NCBI RefSeq assembly: GCF_003316845.1 | Contig: NZ_QMIK01000001.1 | Span: forward strand, 1,488,001-1,552,000 | DNA from: Cognataquiflexum aquatile | GTDB lineage: Bacteria > Bacteroidota > Bacteroidia > Cytophagales > Cyclobacteriaceae | DNA length: 64,000 nucleotides | Reading direction: 5' to 3' | Shown here: in pieces, positions 26,492 to 36,602 of the stretch | How the letters are laid out: each line of letters begins with the position of its first letter | How positions within the stretch are numbered: position 1 is the stretch's first letter | Made by a program: the position numbers and the translations under genes | The notes under the pieces: generated by a model | What the model was told of the DNA's origin: nothing | The model's database searches: none | Seen by the model: only the letters and a program-made list of their open reading frames with translations

Positions 26492-27559
26492 ATGCAACCT
26501 GTCTTGACTTCCAAAACATTTGGATTTTCTCCCAAAGGAGATGAAATCCATCTTTTTACTCTTGCAATCCCCGGTCAAATTGAGGTTTCTGTAATGAATT
26601 ATGGAGCAACTTGGACCCACCTCATTATACCAGACCGAAATGGGAAAATGGAGGATGTAGTGTTGGGGTTTGATACCTTGGAAGGTTACCTTCAAAAAGA
26701 TTATCAAGATCATTATTGCTATATCGGATCAACGATTGGAAGGATTGCGGGCAGGATTACTGACAATCGGTTCCATTTGGAAGGAAAAACATATGAGCTT
26801 CCAGCCAACTTAAACGGCACTCACTTACATGGCGGAATGGAAGGATGGGATAAGAAAGTATGGAAATCAGAACCATTTGAAACCCATAATTCGGTGGGAG
26901 TCACTTTTTATTACCAAAGCAGGGATGGTGAGGAAAATTATCCCGGTACCATGGATGTTTGGGTGACTTATACATTGGATGAAACTGGCAGGCTTGAGAT
27001 CAGTTATAAAGCGAGCTCCGATGAGAAAACAATCATCAATCCCACCAACCACGCCTATTTTAACCTCACAGGCGATTTCTCCAAAACAATCGAGGGGCAC
27101 GGATTCTTTGGAGACGCAGAGAAATACCTTCCAATGAACCAAAACAGCTTACCGACAGGCGAAATCGCAAACGTCGGCGGAACTCCATTTGACTTTAGAA
27201 ACCTGAAAACAATCAGTGAACCTATTCACCGAAATCATCCACAGTTAGACCTTGCGGGTGGAATCGACCATTGCTTTGTCCTCAACCAACCTGAGGATTG
27301 CGCCGTACTTTATGACCCAGAATCAGGGAGAAAATTGACCCTTTCCACCACCGAACCCGGACTTCAAGTATATACCGGGAATTATCTTAGAAATAATTTC
27401 AAAGGAAAAAATGGTCTTACTTATGGCAAAAGAACCGCTATCTGTCTGGAGACGCAACATTTCCCGGATTCCTGCAACCATCCTGAGTTTCCATCCATAC
27501 TCCTGATGCCCGAAGAAATCTTTCAATCGAGGACGCAGTTTGTATTTACGGCAGAGTGA
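26492..27559 (+). CDS. galM: Aldose 1-epimerase (galactose mutarotase)
   Basis: It interconverts alpha and beta anomers of galactose or glucose before phosphorylation. The family motifs are NYGATWTHLIIPDRNG, GRIAGRITDNRF, NGTHLHGGMEGWDKKVW with the catalytic His, NPTNHAYFNLTG with the second His, and LETQHFPDSCNHPEFPS with the catalytic Glu. Length 355 is standard. No signal peptide, so it is cytoplasmic. galK follows with a start at or just past the galM stop. Confidence 0.94.
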   Translation: MQPVLTSKTFGFSPKGDEIHLFTLAIPGQIEVSVMNYGATWTHLIIPDRNGKMEDVVLGFDTLEGYLQKDYQDHYCYIGSTIGRIAGRITDNRFHLEGKTYELPANLNGTHLHGGMEGWDKKVWKSEPFETHNSVGVTFYYQSRDGEENYPGTMDVWVTYTLDETGRLEISYKASSDEKTIINPTNHAYFNLTGDFSKTIEGHGFFGDAEKYLPMNQNSLPTGEIANVGGTPFDFRNLKTISEPIHRNHPQLDLAGGIDHCFVLNQPEDCAVLYDPESGRKLTLSTTEPGLQVYTGNYLRNNFKGKNGLTYGKRTAICLETQHFPDSCNHPEFPSILLMPEEIFQSRTQFVFTAE

Positions 27560-27570
27560 ATATTTTAAAA

Positions 27571-28716
27571 ATGAAGAAACCTATCGAGACCACCTTCAAG
27601 GAATTGTTTCAAAAAGAACCTTTGACCGTTTATTCTCCGGGAAGGATTAACCTGATCGGCGAGCATACAGATTACAATGAGGGTTTTGTGATGCCGGCAG
27701 CCATAGATAAGAAAATGATTGTCGCCATCGCTGCCAACCGTACCCGACAAGCGAAGGTTTATTCAGTCGATTTTGAGGAGGAATTCGCTTTCAACCTTGA
27801 TTCTTTTGGTCCAAAAAAAGGTCATTGGGCGACTTACATCATAGGAGTCACAGCCCAATTGCAACAAGCCGGATACGCTGTTCAAGGATTTGATATGGTT
27901 TTTGGCGGGGATATTCCAGTGGGTGCAGGCCTTTCTTCTTCTGCGGCCTTTGAAGCCGCTGTTGGATTTGCATTGAACACTTTGTTTGGCTTTCATATTC
28001 CAAACCGCTCATTGATCCATTATGCACAAAAGGCAGAACATGTTTTTGCAGGTGTTCAATGCGGCATTATGGACCAGTTTGCCTCTGTGATGGGCAAAAA
28101 AGGCCATGTCATCCGCTTGGATTGTAGGTCAATGGATTTCCAATATTTTCCTCTGAACTTGCCTAATCACAGCATTTTGCTGATTGATACCTGTGTAAAG
28201 CATTCCTTGGCAGATTCTGCCTACAATAAAAGAAGACAGGAATGTCAGGAAGGTGTCCAAGCGGCCAAAAAAAATAATCCGGACATAAAATCTCTACGGG
28301 ACATGGATTTGGCACTTTTGGATACTATCCAATCTGACATCAGCCCAACAGTTTTCAACAGGTGCAAATACATCATTGAAGAAAACAACAGGGTGGTGGC
28401 AGCATCAGCATTATTAGACCAGAATAACTTAAAAGGTTTTGGAGAAAAAATGTATGCTTCCCACGAAGGTCTTTCCAAACTGTACGAGGTATCATGTCCT
28501 GAACTTGATTTTTTGGTTGATTTTACCAAGGAACAGGATTATGTCCTTGGCAGCCGCATGATGGGTGGAGGATTCGGTGGCTGCACCATCAATATTGTCG
28601 AAAAAGCAAAACTCAAAGCCCTCAAAGAAAGCATCCAACCTGCTTTTGAATCCAGATTTGGGGTTACTCCAAAGTTTTATGAAGTGAGTTTGGAGGATGG
28701 TACAGGTTTGTTATAA
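27571..28716 (+). CDS. galK: Galactokinase
   Basis: It phosphorylates galactose at O1, the first committed step of the Leloir pathway. GHMP-kinase motifs are visible: SPGRINLIGEHTDYNEGF (galactose binding), the phosphate loop PVGAGLSSSAAFE and GGGFGGCTINIV. The catalytic Asp is in CGIMDQFASVMG. ATG 27571 gives 381 residues; a GTG at 27556, overlapping the galM stop, is a possible coupled start. galT and galE are not in the window, so uridylyl transfer is encoded elsewhere. Confidence 0.95.
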   Translation: MKKPIETTFKELFQKEPLTVYSPGRINLIGEHTDYNEGFVMPAAIDKKMIVAIAANRTRQAKVYSVDFEEEFAFNLDSFGPKKGHWATYIIGVTAQLQQAGYAVQGFDMVFGGDIPVGAGLSSSAAFEAAVGFALNTLFGFHIPNRSLIHYAQKAEHVFAGVQCGIMDQFASVMGKKGHVIRLDCRSMDFQYFPLNLPNHSILLIDTCVKHSLADSAYNKRRQECQEGVQAAKKNNPDIKSLRDMDLALLDTIQSDISPTVFNRCKYIIEENNRVVAASALLDQNNLKGFGEKMYASHEGLSKLYEVSCPELDFLVDFTKEQDYVLGSRMMGGGFGGCTINIVEKAKLKALKESIQPAFESRFGVTPKFYEVSLEDGTGLL

Positions 28717-28775
28717 TCTTTCTTTTTATCATTTATTGTTAATGTTAATTTCATCTATTTGTGATAAATTTAGGT

Positions 28776-28967
28776 ATGAAAGATCCTGTTTTAAAAAAAT
28801 ATCTGATTCAAATTGCCGAGCGATTGACGCCTGAATCAACACTGGAAGACGTTTACGAGCAACTTTCTTTACTTGCGGACATCGATGAATCCGAATTGGA
28901 GGAAGAAAAGGGTGAAGTATTAAGTCATGAAGAAGTAACCAATAAATCACGGGAATGGCTAAAATAA
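28776..28967 (+). CDS. Small acidic antitoxin of a ParDE/RelBE-type module
   Basis: A 63-residue acidic protein starting at ATG 28776 (a GTG at 28761 is alternative). It has no DNA-binding motif that I can name, but its size, its Glu-rich helix (DESELEEEKGEVLSHEEVTN) and its 13-bp overlap with a ParE-like toxin gene identify it as the antitoxin. It would neutralise the toxin by wrapping it. Its exact antitoxin family is not resolved. Confidence 0.75.
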   Translation: MKDPVLKKYLIQIAERLTPESTLEDVYEQLSLLADIDESELEEEKGEVLSHEEVTNKSREWLK

Positions 28968-29260
28968 TCTGGACAAATAAAGCATTTGGTCAATTAGAAA
29001 GAGCCATTAATTATATCCGCAAAGAACAAGGCCTTTCATATGCTGAAATAGTCTTAAATAAAATATTAGAAAAAATAAGGCTCCTTGAATCTTCTCCTGA
29101 AATGGGGACATTGGAACCATTGTTATCCCATAAAAAAACTGAATATAGATTTTTAATTGTCTGGAGCTTTAAGGTCATTTATAGATTTTCAAAAGACCAA
29201 ATAACTATATCCAGAATTTTCCATACCTCGAGGAATCCTAGTAAATTGAAAGGAATTTGA
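28955..29260 (+). CDS. ParE/RelE-superfamily toxin
   Basis: A basic 101-residue protein with the ParE-like fold pattern: KIIWTNKAFGQLERAINYI at the start, MGTLEPLL in the middle, then YRFLIVWSFKVIYRF and ISRIFHTSRNPSKL. ParE toxins poison gyrase, whereas RelE relatives cut mRNA on ribosomes; the sequence leans to ParE (FHTSRNP), but this is not decisive. It overlaps its antitoxin gene and is convergent with the GH140-like gene 35 bp away. Confidence 0.85.
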   Translation: MAKIIWTNKAFGQLERAINYIRKEQGLSYAEIVLNKILEKIRLLESSPEMGTLEPLLSHKKTEYRFLIVWSFKVIYRFSKDQITISRIFHTSRNPSKLKGI

Positions 29261-29295
29261 CAATATATTAGTTTTATTTTTTATTTAGGTGTTAC

Positions 29296-30654
29296 TCACT
29301 CCACCACCAATACCCAATCCTGACCCTTTCCATTCGAAGGGGCTTTGATAGTATTTTTTCCTTTGACCAATTCAGTTCCTGAATAAGGAAAACTAACACC
29401 TGTCCTCGGGTCGTACCAATTGGCTTTCAGAGTTCTATTTTTCATTTTAGAAAAATCTACTTCCACGCTTTTTCCGGTAGGAAAATAAACCATCGCATAA
29501 GATCCTTCTGGATCCCTTGTGGCTATGACAAAATGCTCATCATCTTCTTGCTTGCTAATCACCATGACATCATCAGGAATTCTTGTGAAATACGGTTTTG
29601 AAAGCATAAGATTTTTGAGATGCTTGACCTGATTGGCCATAGGGAGATCCAGAGAAACTTTCCATGGTCTCAATGGTGCATTGACCGGCTGTCGGTCCAA
29701 AGTAAACATCTGCCAGACGGCATGGCACCCATAGGTCTGTCCCGCCCCTCCTGCAAACACATTCCAATACATGATTCTTCTGATATCATCCGGGTTGCTA
29801 TAGCCAAGCTCTTTGGCATTGAAGCAGTTGGGGTGTTCTTCGTAGAGCGGTTCACCGTCAAGAGTCGGTTTAGTGGGAAGGAGTCCGTAGTCGTGACTGA
29901 TGATTCGGTAGGTGGGTTGATTGGGGCAATGTCCCGTTTGTTGCATGTTGAAATCCAGCCAATCCTCTTGATGGAACCAAGTCGAAGAACCTGCCGGCCG
30001 GTTTGGCTGTGGATGAAAAGTCATCAAAATCGGATTGTCTTGATGGGCTGAAGCTTGGATTCCTTTTGCCATCTGATTCCAGACTTCCACATCATCAGAG
30101 TCTTTTCGGGGATTGCGGTCGCCTCCCAAAACCCAAATCAGGTTTTTCTTTCCGGCGTACCTTGCTCCGATCCATTTTCCATAAGTGTAGGCATTCTCTT
30201 CATTGAATATTTCCGGACCCATTCCCCAACTGTCTTTATACAGCTTGTCACCCCAAGTAGGCAGAAGGGCTATATGGATTCCCTTTTGCGCAGCTAGATC
30301 AATGATATAATCCACATGCTCCCAATATTTTTCATTGAAGGCCAAAGGTGCAATCGAGCTAAAGGGCATTTCCCCGTAGGAATTTGGTGAATTTAACCCA
30401 TCCAATTCTGCCAAGGCTACGGCCTGAACAACATTGAATCCCTGAGATACCCTTGTATCAAGATAGTATTCAGCTTCTGCCCTATCAGTTCTATGAAACA
30501 ATTCCCAGGCAGTATCCGCCATCCAAAAAAAAGGAGAGCCGTCAGATTGGGCCAAGAACCTCTTGTTTTCTGACAATTTGATTGGGCCATTGACCTGAGC
30601 AAAACCGGGAACCAGAGAACCCAAAAAGAAGAAAATAAATACCAACTTTTTCAT
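29296..30654 (-). CDS. GH140-like glycoside hydrolase (DUF4038, apiosidase-like)
   Basis: A secreted protein of 452 residues (signal peptide ending PGFAQ). The apiosidase-like TIM barrel (DUF4038) is shown by LSENKRFLAQSDGSPFFWM, DTAWELFHR, QGFNVVQAVAL and NLIWVLGGDRNPR with a candidate catalytic Asp, then LDGEPLYEEHPNCF with a candidate Glu. The C-terminal 90 residues (VISKQEDDEHFVIATRDPEG onward) form the beta-sandwich usual in the family. Known members release apiose from rhamnogalacturonan II, but many relatives have other substrates. It lies downstream of an MFS transporter on the same strand, with a terminator between them. Confidence 0.87.
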   Translation of the reverse strand: MKKLVFIFFFLGSLVPGFAQVNGPIKLSENKRFLAQSDGSPFFWMADTAWELFHRTDRAEAEYYLDTRVSQGFNVVQAVALAELDGLNSPNSYGEMPFSSIAPLAFNEKYWEHVDYIIDLAAQKGIHIALLPTWGDKLYKDSWGMGPEIFNEENAYTYGKWIGARYAGKKNLIWVLGGDRNPRKDSDDVEVWNQMAKGIQASAHQDNPILMTFHPQPNRPAGSSTWFHQEDWLDFNMQQTGHCPNQPTYRIISHDYGLLPTKPTLDGEPLYEEHPNCFNAKELGYSNPDDIRRIMYWNVFAGGAGQTYGCHAVWQMFTLDRQPVNAPLRPWKVSLDLPMANQVKHLKNLMLSKPYFTRIPDDVMVISKQEDDEHFVIATRDPEGSYAMVYFPTGKSVEVDFSKMKNRTLKANWYDPRTGVSFPYSGTELVKGKNTIKAPSNGKGQDWVLVVE

Positions 30655-30677
30655 GATGGAATTTACAAAACAAAAGA

Positions 30678-30708
30678 CAAAAAAAAAGCAGCCCTTTCGG
30701 ACTGCTTT
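30678..30708 (-). terminator. Rho-independent terminator after the MFS transporter gene
   Basis: On the minus strand AAAGCAG (30708-30702) pairs with CTGCTTT (30691-30685), followed by a T run. It lies 8 bp behind the transporter stop. Confidence 0.85.
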
Positions 30709-30715
30709 GAAGTTT

Positions 30716-31945
30716 TTAGTGTGCCGCAGCGCCTGCGGCTACTTTTGAGTTTTTCTGCCAAATAAAGAAGATCGTAAACAAGACGATCAATATTGCCGGG
30801 AACATCACCATTTTGAGCAAAGTTGCCTGACCTGCGGCCAATTCAAGTGCATCACCTGCCAAGCCCAAAGCGGTTTGATCTGCCCTTGACTCATCTATCC
30901 ATCTACCGATGATAGGTTGGAAGATTGCGGTGGAGAACATACCCACACCACCGATAATTGACATACCCAAAGCTCCGCTCAACGGCACTCTTTGGGCAAC
31001 AGCCCCAACCATGACAGGCCAGAAATAACAAACGCCTATGGCGAAAATTACCGCTGCAAAATAGGACATGGAACCTGTTACAGTGCTAAACATGTAGATA
31101 CCTAAAGTTGCGAAAATAGCACCTCCAAGTAGCACGCCTGTCTGACCGAGCGACTTAACTACCGGTCCTGCGAAGAACCTGCCGACAGCCATAATACCGG
31201 TAGTCAATGCTAGGATAAGCATTCCGCTTGCGCCACTTGCGCTCATGACAACGTTTACCCACTGCTGTGGTCCAAATTCGGAAATCGCGGTAAGTGCCAT
31301 ACAGAAAAATAAGAAAATGAAGACCGGAGAGAACATTGCCTTCAAATTACTGGAAATGGACGTAACACCCTCCACAGTAGGCTTTGGAAATGCCTTTCCA
31401 AAAAACAGGAATGCATAGATCAAAGTAGGAATCATCAATACCCACATTTGCATTTGCCATCCCATTCCAAAATCTGTCATGAATTTGGAAATCAAACTTC
31501 CCAAAACTATACCGCCGGGAAACCACATGTGGAATCTGTTAAGCATTTTATTCATTGTGATCCCAGAGTACATGTCGGCAATCATAGGATTACAGGCCGC
31601 TTCTGTACAGCCGTTACCAAAACCGATAAATAAGGTAGAAATCAAAAGCCCCGTGTAACCGCCTGCATAAATCGTCAAAACGATACCCAAAGTATGGGCA
31701 ACAAATGCGATTTGCATGATGATTTTGGGGCCGATGGTGTGGTAAAAAAGCCCGCCCAAGATCATGGAGATCGGAAAGCCCAGAAACCACATGGAGTTGA
31801 TGAATCCGAGCTGTTCGGCAGTCAGGCCAAACTGGTCTCCCAACTGAGGCAAAATCCCCGCGCGGATGGCAAAGGTAAAAGCAGTCGTAATGAGGGCAAA
31901 GCAGCTCGCATTAAATAATGCTGTCTTGTTGATATTTTCGTTCAT
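30716..31945 (-). CDS. MFS transporter (sugar-type)
   Basis: About 12 hydrophobic segments in 409 residues, with the two-half MFS layout. GFGNGCTEAACNPMIADMY and RFHMWFPGGIVLGSL resemble the fucose/glucose-galactose permease group (FHS-type), so a sugar is the likely substrate; this is inference. The upstream gene order with a glycoside hydrolase supports sugar uptake. No close operon partner upstream. A 225-bp gap before the next gene holds no clear elements. Confidence 0.86.
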   Translation of the reverse strand: MNENINKTALFNASCFALITTAFTFAIRAGILPQLGDQFGLTAEQLGFINSMWFLGFPISMILGGLFYHTIGPKIIMQIAFVAHTLGIVLTIYAGGYTGLLISTLFIGFGNGCTEAACNPMIADMYSGITMNKMLNRFHMWFPGGIVLGSLISKFMTDFGMGWQMQMWVLMIPTLIYAFLFFGKAFPKPTVEGVTSISSNLKAMFSPVFIFLFFCMALTAISEFGPQQWVNVVMSASGASGMLILALTTGIMAVGRFFAGPVVKSLGQTGVLLGGAIFATLGIYMFSTVTGSMSYFAAVIFAIGVCYFWPVMVGAVAQRVPLSGALGMSIIGGVGMFSTAIFQPIIGRWIDESRADQTALGLAGDALELAAGQATLLKMVMFPAILIVLFTIFFIWQKNSKVAAGAAAH

Positions 31946-32170
31946 ATTAATTGGGTTTAAAAGGTTTTAATTGACTTTTAAGTTTGGGTTGATTTTTAAT
32001 TAAGACGGAAAATATAAAAAATATCAGGTATAGCGATGCCCTTTCATAAAAAAATATAGGAATAGGAAATTATACCCAAAAAATCTATTGAAAATAGAAT
32101 GATTGCAATTGTGTTATGGATGACGATGGGTTGAAAATCTCCTAAAGAAAGAATCTTAGATTTTCCTTTT

Positions 32171-35100
32171 CTAATCTACGACGGTTACCGAACTCCAAAT
32201 GGACTTGGTAATATTTTCAACATTGTTTTTGTAAATAATCTTCACGGCGTAGGTACCTGTTTCAATGGTCTGCCCATTAAAATCCCCAAACCATTCGCAG
32301 AGTTCATTGCCGGCGGTTAGATTTTGTTTACTGCATTGGTAGACCAATTGTCCCCAATTATTATAAATCCACACCCCTATTTCATCTACCAATGGATTGG
32401 AATAGACCCTAAATGGCCGTTGGGAATCCTTTGTGCTCATTCCCGTCGTATGGATAACCTGGGCCTTACATTCCACCAAAACCTCAAACGCCGTACTGAA
32501 TGTGCAACCATCAGAATTAGTGACTGTAAGGATATAATTCCCACTTTCGGTAGGTGAAAAAACAGCCTCTTCACTCATCAGGTTTCCATTCAAAATCCAT
32601 TCGTACTTTTGGAAATTACCCGGGTTGATGCCTTGATCGGAACCCAAAGAAGGGCAAATCAGGTACGTTTCCTCCACCTGAGGCCTGCTTTCATCCATAC
32701 TTCTCATCACCATGAGGACATCTTTTCCTACAGTACAACCCAGTTTATTGAAAATTTCAACTTCATAAGTCCCTTCCTTTGAGACAACGATTTCTCTTTG
32801 GCCGTTAAAATTCTTAAGCCAAACCAAATTTCCGTTGAAATCCCTGTAATACCATTGGATTTTGGAAACCAATCTAAAATCTGCTTCAAGAGAAACTGTG
32901 ACATTTTCCCCTTCTGAACAAAACGGCGTGGCAGATAAATTTCCTTCTACTTCAATTATTGGCTTGATCACTTCAAACTCTTTGGAATTTGGTGCAGGAC
33001 AAGGATAGCTGCCCTTTGGCCTTACTTCAAGTGCGAATACTCCGTATGTCTCCGGCGTCAGGAATTGCTCATTTCCAACAAGAACACCCAATTCATTGTA
33101 CCAAAAAATATCAACTTCCACGGCCGACTTACCAAACAGGTTGGCTTCAAAAATAAGTTTTCCATCACAGGTTTGTTCAGAAATTTGAGGCCCAAAGTTC
33201 ACTGGCTCAGTTCTTTTTACTTGAATGGTCTTCGTGATTGTACACAAAACCATGTCTGCATCGGCACTTTCAGCGGTTAAGGTATATTTACCCTCCTGTG
33301 AAAAAATGACACTTTCCCCGGGACCAATCAAACTGATCTCTCCATTTGGATTTACCAATGTGAAATTTAAATCTAATTCCGTTTCTGGTACAAGTTGAAG
33401 AAAATCACAGATGATGATTTCCTCGGGAATCTGAAATGCTGCCATAGCAGTGGTTTCCACCACAGTGATGAGATTTCTTCCGATTTCACAGTTCATCTCA
33501 TTGAAAACCACCGCTTCATAGGTACCTGGATTTTGGACAGTAAATTCGGTCTTGTCCTCATGCTGATTCAAAACTGAAGAGTTGCCTGCAGGATCGATAA
33601 ATAACCAAAAAATCTTCTTGACTTCAGCTAGATCAGTCGCAAGCTCAATCAAAGAAGAACTTCCTGGACAAAGTAAAGAAGCCTTTAGATTTACATCGAC
33701 AGACAAGACGGTGTTTTCAATGATAAAAGCTTTGGCCGGTGCCGGACAGGTTTCTGAGTTTTTGGGTTGAACATCAAGTTTAAATTCGCCAGATGAAATC
33801 GGAAACAATAACTCTTCTGTGCCGACCACTTCGTTTTTTTCATTGATCCACTTGATGTTGAATCTACTTGGATCCTCCCCAAATAAATTGGCTTTGTACT
33901 GTTTGTTGCCAAAACAATCCTTGGATATCAATTCAGGTTCAAATTGCACCTGTTTATTGACAGTGACGAATACGGAAGTCTCTTTCGGACAAAATCCATT
34001 CTGTGAATCACTTTCCATGCCCAACAAAAAATACTCCCCTGATTGGTCCATTCTAAATGCTTCTCCTTTGTTCTTGGTGACTTTGGAACCGTCCGGATAA
34101 GTAAGCGTAAATTCCAGATTTTGATTAGTCGTTGGGGTGAAATCAAAGTATTCACATATCGTCAACCTTGCGGGTGCTGTAAAAACAACTTGTGCCTTGC
34201 TTTGTATTATCACTCTTTGAGTCGTGGGTAGTCTGCAACCCTGCCCATTGATAAGTTCGATATGGTAATTGCCCGCAGGGGCGGATATTGAAAATTCCTG
34301 AACATTGGTAAGGACATTGGACTGAACAATTGTGCCGGAGGAAGTGAGGAGATTGAACCTTCCTGAAAAATTAGGCTGTAATAGTTTTACATTGATCTTG
34401 CCATTTATTTTTCCATTTTCATCGCAGGTTTCATGTACAACTTCTTGTATGCTAAACTGTAGGTTTGACGGGACATTAACCAATGGAATAAGGGCACCAA
34501 AGGTTTTGGAACAACTTCCTAAGGCAATTGAAACACCATACAACCCTGATTTTAAACCAGTAATTCTTATTTCATCTCCTTTTTTTACTTTTTCATATCT
34601 GGCAATCACAATCCCGTCTTTTCTGAATCTTACAAGATCAATGTCTGTCTCAGCAACCAATAAAAACACTCCGTCATTTGCATTGCAATCTGTAGAACCT
34701 TGAACAAGACTCATATTAACTTCAGGAGACACATTTACCCTGTAAGGGATGGATTCAGTCAGTTTGCAATAGGCACTGTCTCTGTTGTCCACCTCAAAAA
34801 TGATCAGGTAATTCCCGGGGCCATCCAAATTCCTAGAGCTCGTAAACTCCAGTTTGTTTCCCTCACTTAAGAAAACCTTCTCATCTTCATTTTCTTTTTG
34901 ATAATACCATTTTCCAAAGTTTGATGATCCTGCTGATACGGTAACCAATGTACCACCATCACAAGCTTCGGGATTACTGATGGCTAATTTGTATTCTTTT
35001 GGCTTATACACGTAAGTGTTGATGGAAAAAGGACAAACTTCCAAACCAACTTCATTTATGGTAAAAAATTCAACCCTGTATTTATCAGGTGAATTTACCT

Positions 35101-35653
35101 GAATACTATTTCCGGTTCCGACTAACTTATCGGAACTGTCAAACCATTTGATTTGGAAAGAACTGAGGTTGGTTGTATTGGGGTTGAGCAGGGTCAATGT
35201 GGCCTTGCCATCATCGCAAAGGAGATAGGAATTCTCGATGACAAGGTCAGCTCCTTTATTGATGATAATTTTTTTTGTGCCAGAATATACTTCATCCACC
35301 CCTCTTCGGATGGACAATTGGATATCAAATAACCCTTCTTCTGAAAATGTATGGCTGAAAGTCTGAAATCCACCTTCACGATCAACAAGGACACTGCCAT
35401 CGGCTTTGATTATTTTCCATTTGAAAACATCAGTTGCCAAACCCCCACCAAAAAATTCCCCAATGATACTTCCATAATATAGGCAAAGCTCTTCCGGACC
35501 AATAATACCAAAATCGTTTATTAAACGAACAGCGTACCCTGCGTCAATTTCAGTTTTTGGATGGTATTCATTTTCCAAACCTATCGCCATTGATCTTTGA
35601 CCAATACCAATAAGTATAAAGACGAGGGTGAGGTGAGAAAATAAACTTTTCAT
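32171..35653 (-). CDS. T9SS type B (gliding-motility-associated C-terminal) adhesin, 1160 residues
   Basis: A secreted, multi-domain beta-rich protein with an N-terminal signal peptide. The C-terminal 90 residues form the CHU_C/type B sorting domain (FRVYSNPLVDEIGVWIYNNW, GDFNGQTIETGTYAVKIIY) used for type IX secretion and surface attachment. The middle is made of PKD/Ig-like domains. Two of about 248 residues are tandem copies: residues about 498-745 and 746-990 share TICEYFDF/IICDFLQL, ANLFGEDP/ANLFGKSA and VQPKNSETCPAP/VRPKGSYPCPAP. It is paralogous to the 1831-residue protein, with yaaA between them. A role in adhesion or gliding is inferred. Confidence 0.88.
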   Translation of the reverse strand: MKSLFSHLTLVFILIGIGQRSMAIGLENEYHPKTEIDAGYAVRLINDFGIIGPEELCLYYGSIIGEFFGGGLATDVFKWKIIKADGSVLVDREGGFQTFSHTFSEEGLFDIQLSIRRGVDEVYSGTKKIIINKGADLVIENSYLLCDDGKATLTLLNPNTTNLSSFQIKWFDSSDKLVGTGNSIQVNSPDKYRVEFFTINEVGLEVCPFSINTYVYKPKEYKLAISNPEACDGGTLVTVSAGSSNFGKWYYQKENEDEKVFLSEGNKLEFTSSRNLDGPGNYLIIFEVDNRDSAYCKLTESIPYRVNVSPEVNMSLVQGSTDCNANDGVFLLVAETDIDLVRFRKDGIVIARYEKVKKGDEIRITGLKSGLYGVSIALGSCSKTFGALIPLVNVPSNLQFSIQEVVHETCDENGKINGKINVKLLQPNFSGRFNLLTSSGTIVQSNVLTNVQEFSISAPAGNYHIELINGQGCRLPTTQRVIIQSKAQVVFTAPARLTICEYFDFTPTTNQNLEFTLTYPDGSKVTKNKGEAFRMDQSGEYFLLGMESDSQNGFCPKETSVFVTVNKQVQFEPELISKDCFGNKQYKANLFGEDPSRFNIKWINEKNEVVGTEELLFPISSGEFKLDVQPKNSETCPAPAKAFIIENTVLSVDVNLKASLLCPGSSSLIELATDLAEVKKIFWLFIDPAGNSSVLNQHEDKTEFTVQNPGTYEAVVFNEMNCEIGRNLITVVETTAMAAFQIPEEIIICDFLQLVPETELDLNFTLVNPNGEISLIGPGESVIFSQEGKYTLTAESADADMVLCTITKTIQVKRTEPVNFGPQISEQTCDGKLIFEANLFGKSAVEVDIFWYNELGVLVGNEQFLTPETYGVFALEVRPKGSYPCPAPNSKEFEVIKPIIEVEGNLSATPFCSEGENVTVSLEADFRLVSKIQWYYRDFNGNLVWLKNFNGQREIVVSKEGTYEVEIFNKLGCTVGKDVLMVMRSMDESRPQVEETYLICPSLGSDQGINPGNFQKYEWILNGNLMSEEAVFSPTESGNYILTVTNSDGCTFSTAFEVLVECKAQVIHTTGMSTKDSQRPFRVYSNPLVDEIGVWIYNNWGQLVYQCSKQNLTAGNELCEWFGDFNGQTIETGTYAVKIIYKNNVENITKSIWSSVTVVD

Positions 35654-35837
35654 TTGCGAGATAGGTAAAGAATCGTGAGAATCTTTATCCCAAATCTATG
35701 CTTTTCTATAATTAGAAAAAAATTTATATGTATTTAAAATACATTTATTTTAGTATAAAAAACATTTATGGGTATTATTTAGGATTTTGGAGGGTAACAA
35801 CATACCTAGCAAATGCAAAAAGCCCTGTCAAAACAAT

Positions 35838-36587
35838 TTACCTGACAAATCTCCAGATTCCACCCTCTTCTTCTCCTTTCCACTCATAGTTGCCTTCATT
35901 GAAAGTCTTCAACAATTCCGGATCGTTGATCCTGTTTTTGATGATATAATTTGTCATCATTCCGCGGGCTTTCTTGGCAAACAATCCTATTACTTCATAC
36001 TTTCCGTTTCTGTATTCTTGAAAAATGGGGGTAATTACTCTCGTTTTCAAAGATTTAAGATCCACAGCTTTGAAATATTCTTGAGAAGCGAGGTTGATTA
36101 TAGGTTCACCTTTTGCAGTCTCCTTGATGGCTTTTGCTATTCTTGTTCCCCAAAATTCATAAAGGTTTTTTCCTTTTCTATTTTCCAGCCTGATTCCCAT
36201 CTCGAGACGGTATGGCTGAATGAGGTCCAAAGGTTTGAGCATCCCATATAATCCTGACAATATTCTCAGTCTCTCTTGGGCAAAATCAAAATCTTCCTGC
36301 GAATAATGTTCAACGTCCATCTGCATATATACGTCTCCTTTGAATGCCAACAGCGCCTGTTTTGAATTTTGGACTTCAAAGCTTTTCTGAAAATCCATAA
36401 ATCGGTGCTTATTCAAGACAGCAAGGTTTTCGCTGATTCCCATTAGATCTTGGATATCTCCAATGGATTTTTTCTTCATGATCCTTACCAATTCAAATGT
36501 TTCCTTTTGAAAATCAGGCTGTGAATAAACGGGTAATTCCGATGTACTTAAATCAAGTGTTTTTGCAGGGGAAATAAGGGTAATCAT
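35838..36587 (-). CDS. yaaA: Peroxide stress protein YaaA (DUF328)
   Basis: A cytoplasmic protein of 249 residues that lowers intracellular free iron under peroxide stress and may bind DNA. Family motifs are MITLISPAKTLDL at the start, LSGLYGMLKPLDLIQPYRLE in the middle, FWGTRIAKAI, NLASQEYFKAV and GLFAKKARGMMTNYII near the end. Length is standard. It sits between two paralogous adhesin genes on the same strand, 15 bp from the larger one, with which it may be cotranscribed. Functional connection to adhesins is not evident. Confidence 0.93.
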   Translation of the reverse strand: MITLISPAKTLDLSTSELPVYSQPDFQKETFELVRIMKKKSIGDIQDLMGISENLAVLNKHRFMDFQKSFEVQNSKQALLAFKGDVYMQMDVEHYSQEDFDFAQERLRILSGLYGMLKPLDLIQPYRLEMGIRLENRKGKNLYEFWGTRIAKAIKETAKGEPIINLASQEYFKAVDLKSLKTRVITPIFQEYRNGKYEVIGLFAKKARGMMTNYIIKNRINDPELLKTFNEGNYEWKGEEEGGIWRFVR

Positions 36588-36602
36588 TCTCTAAAGTATC
36601 TT

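Noticed and set aside
27556-27570. GTG start for galactokinase
   Set aside because: Not excluded, but ATG 27571 gives the normal family length; the GTG would only add a short tail.
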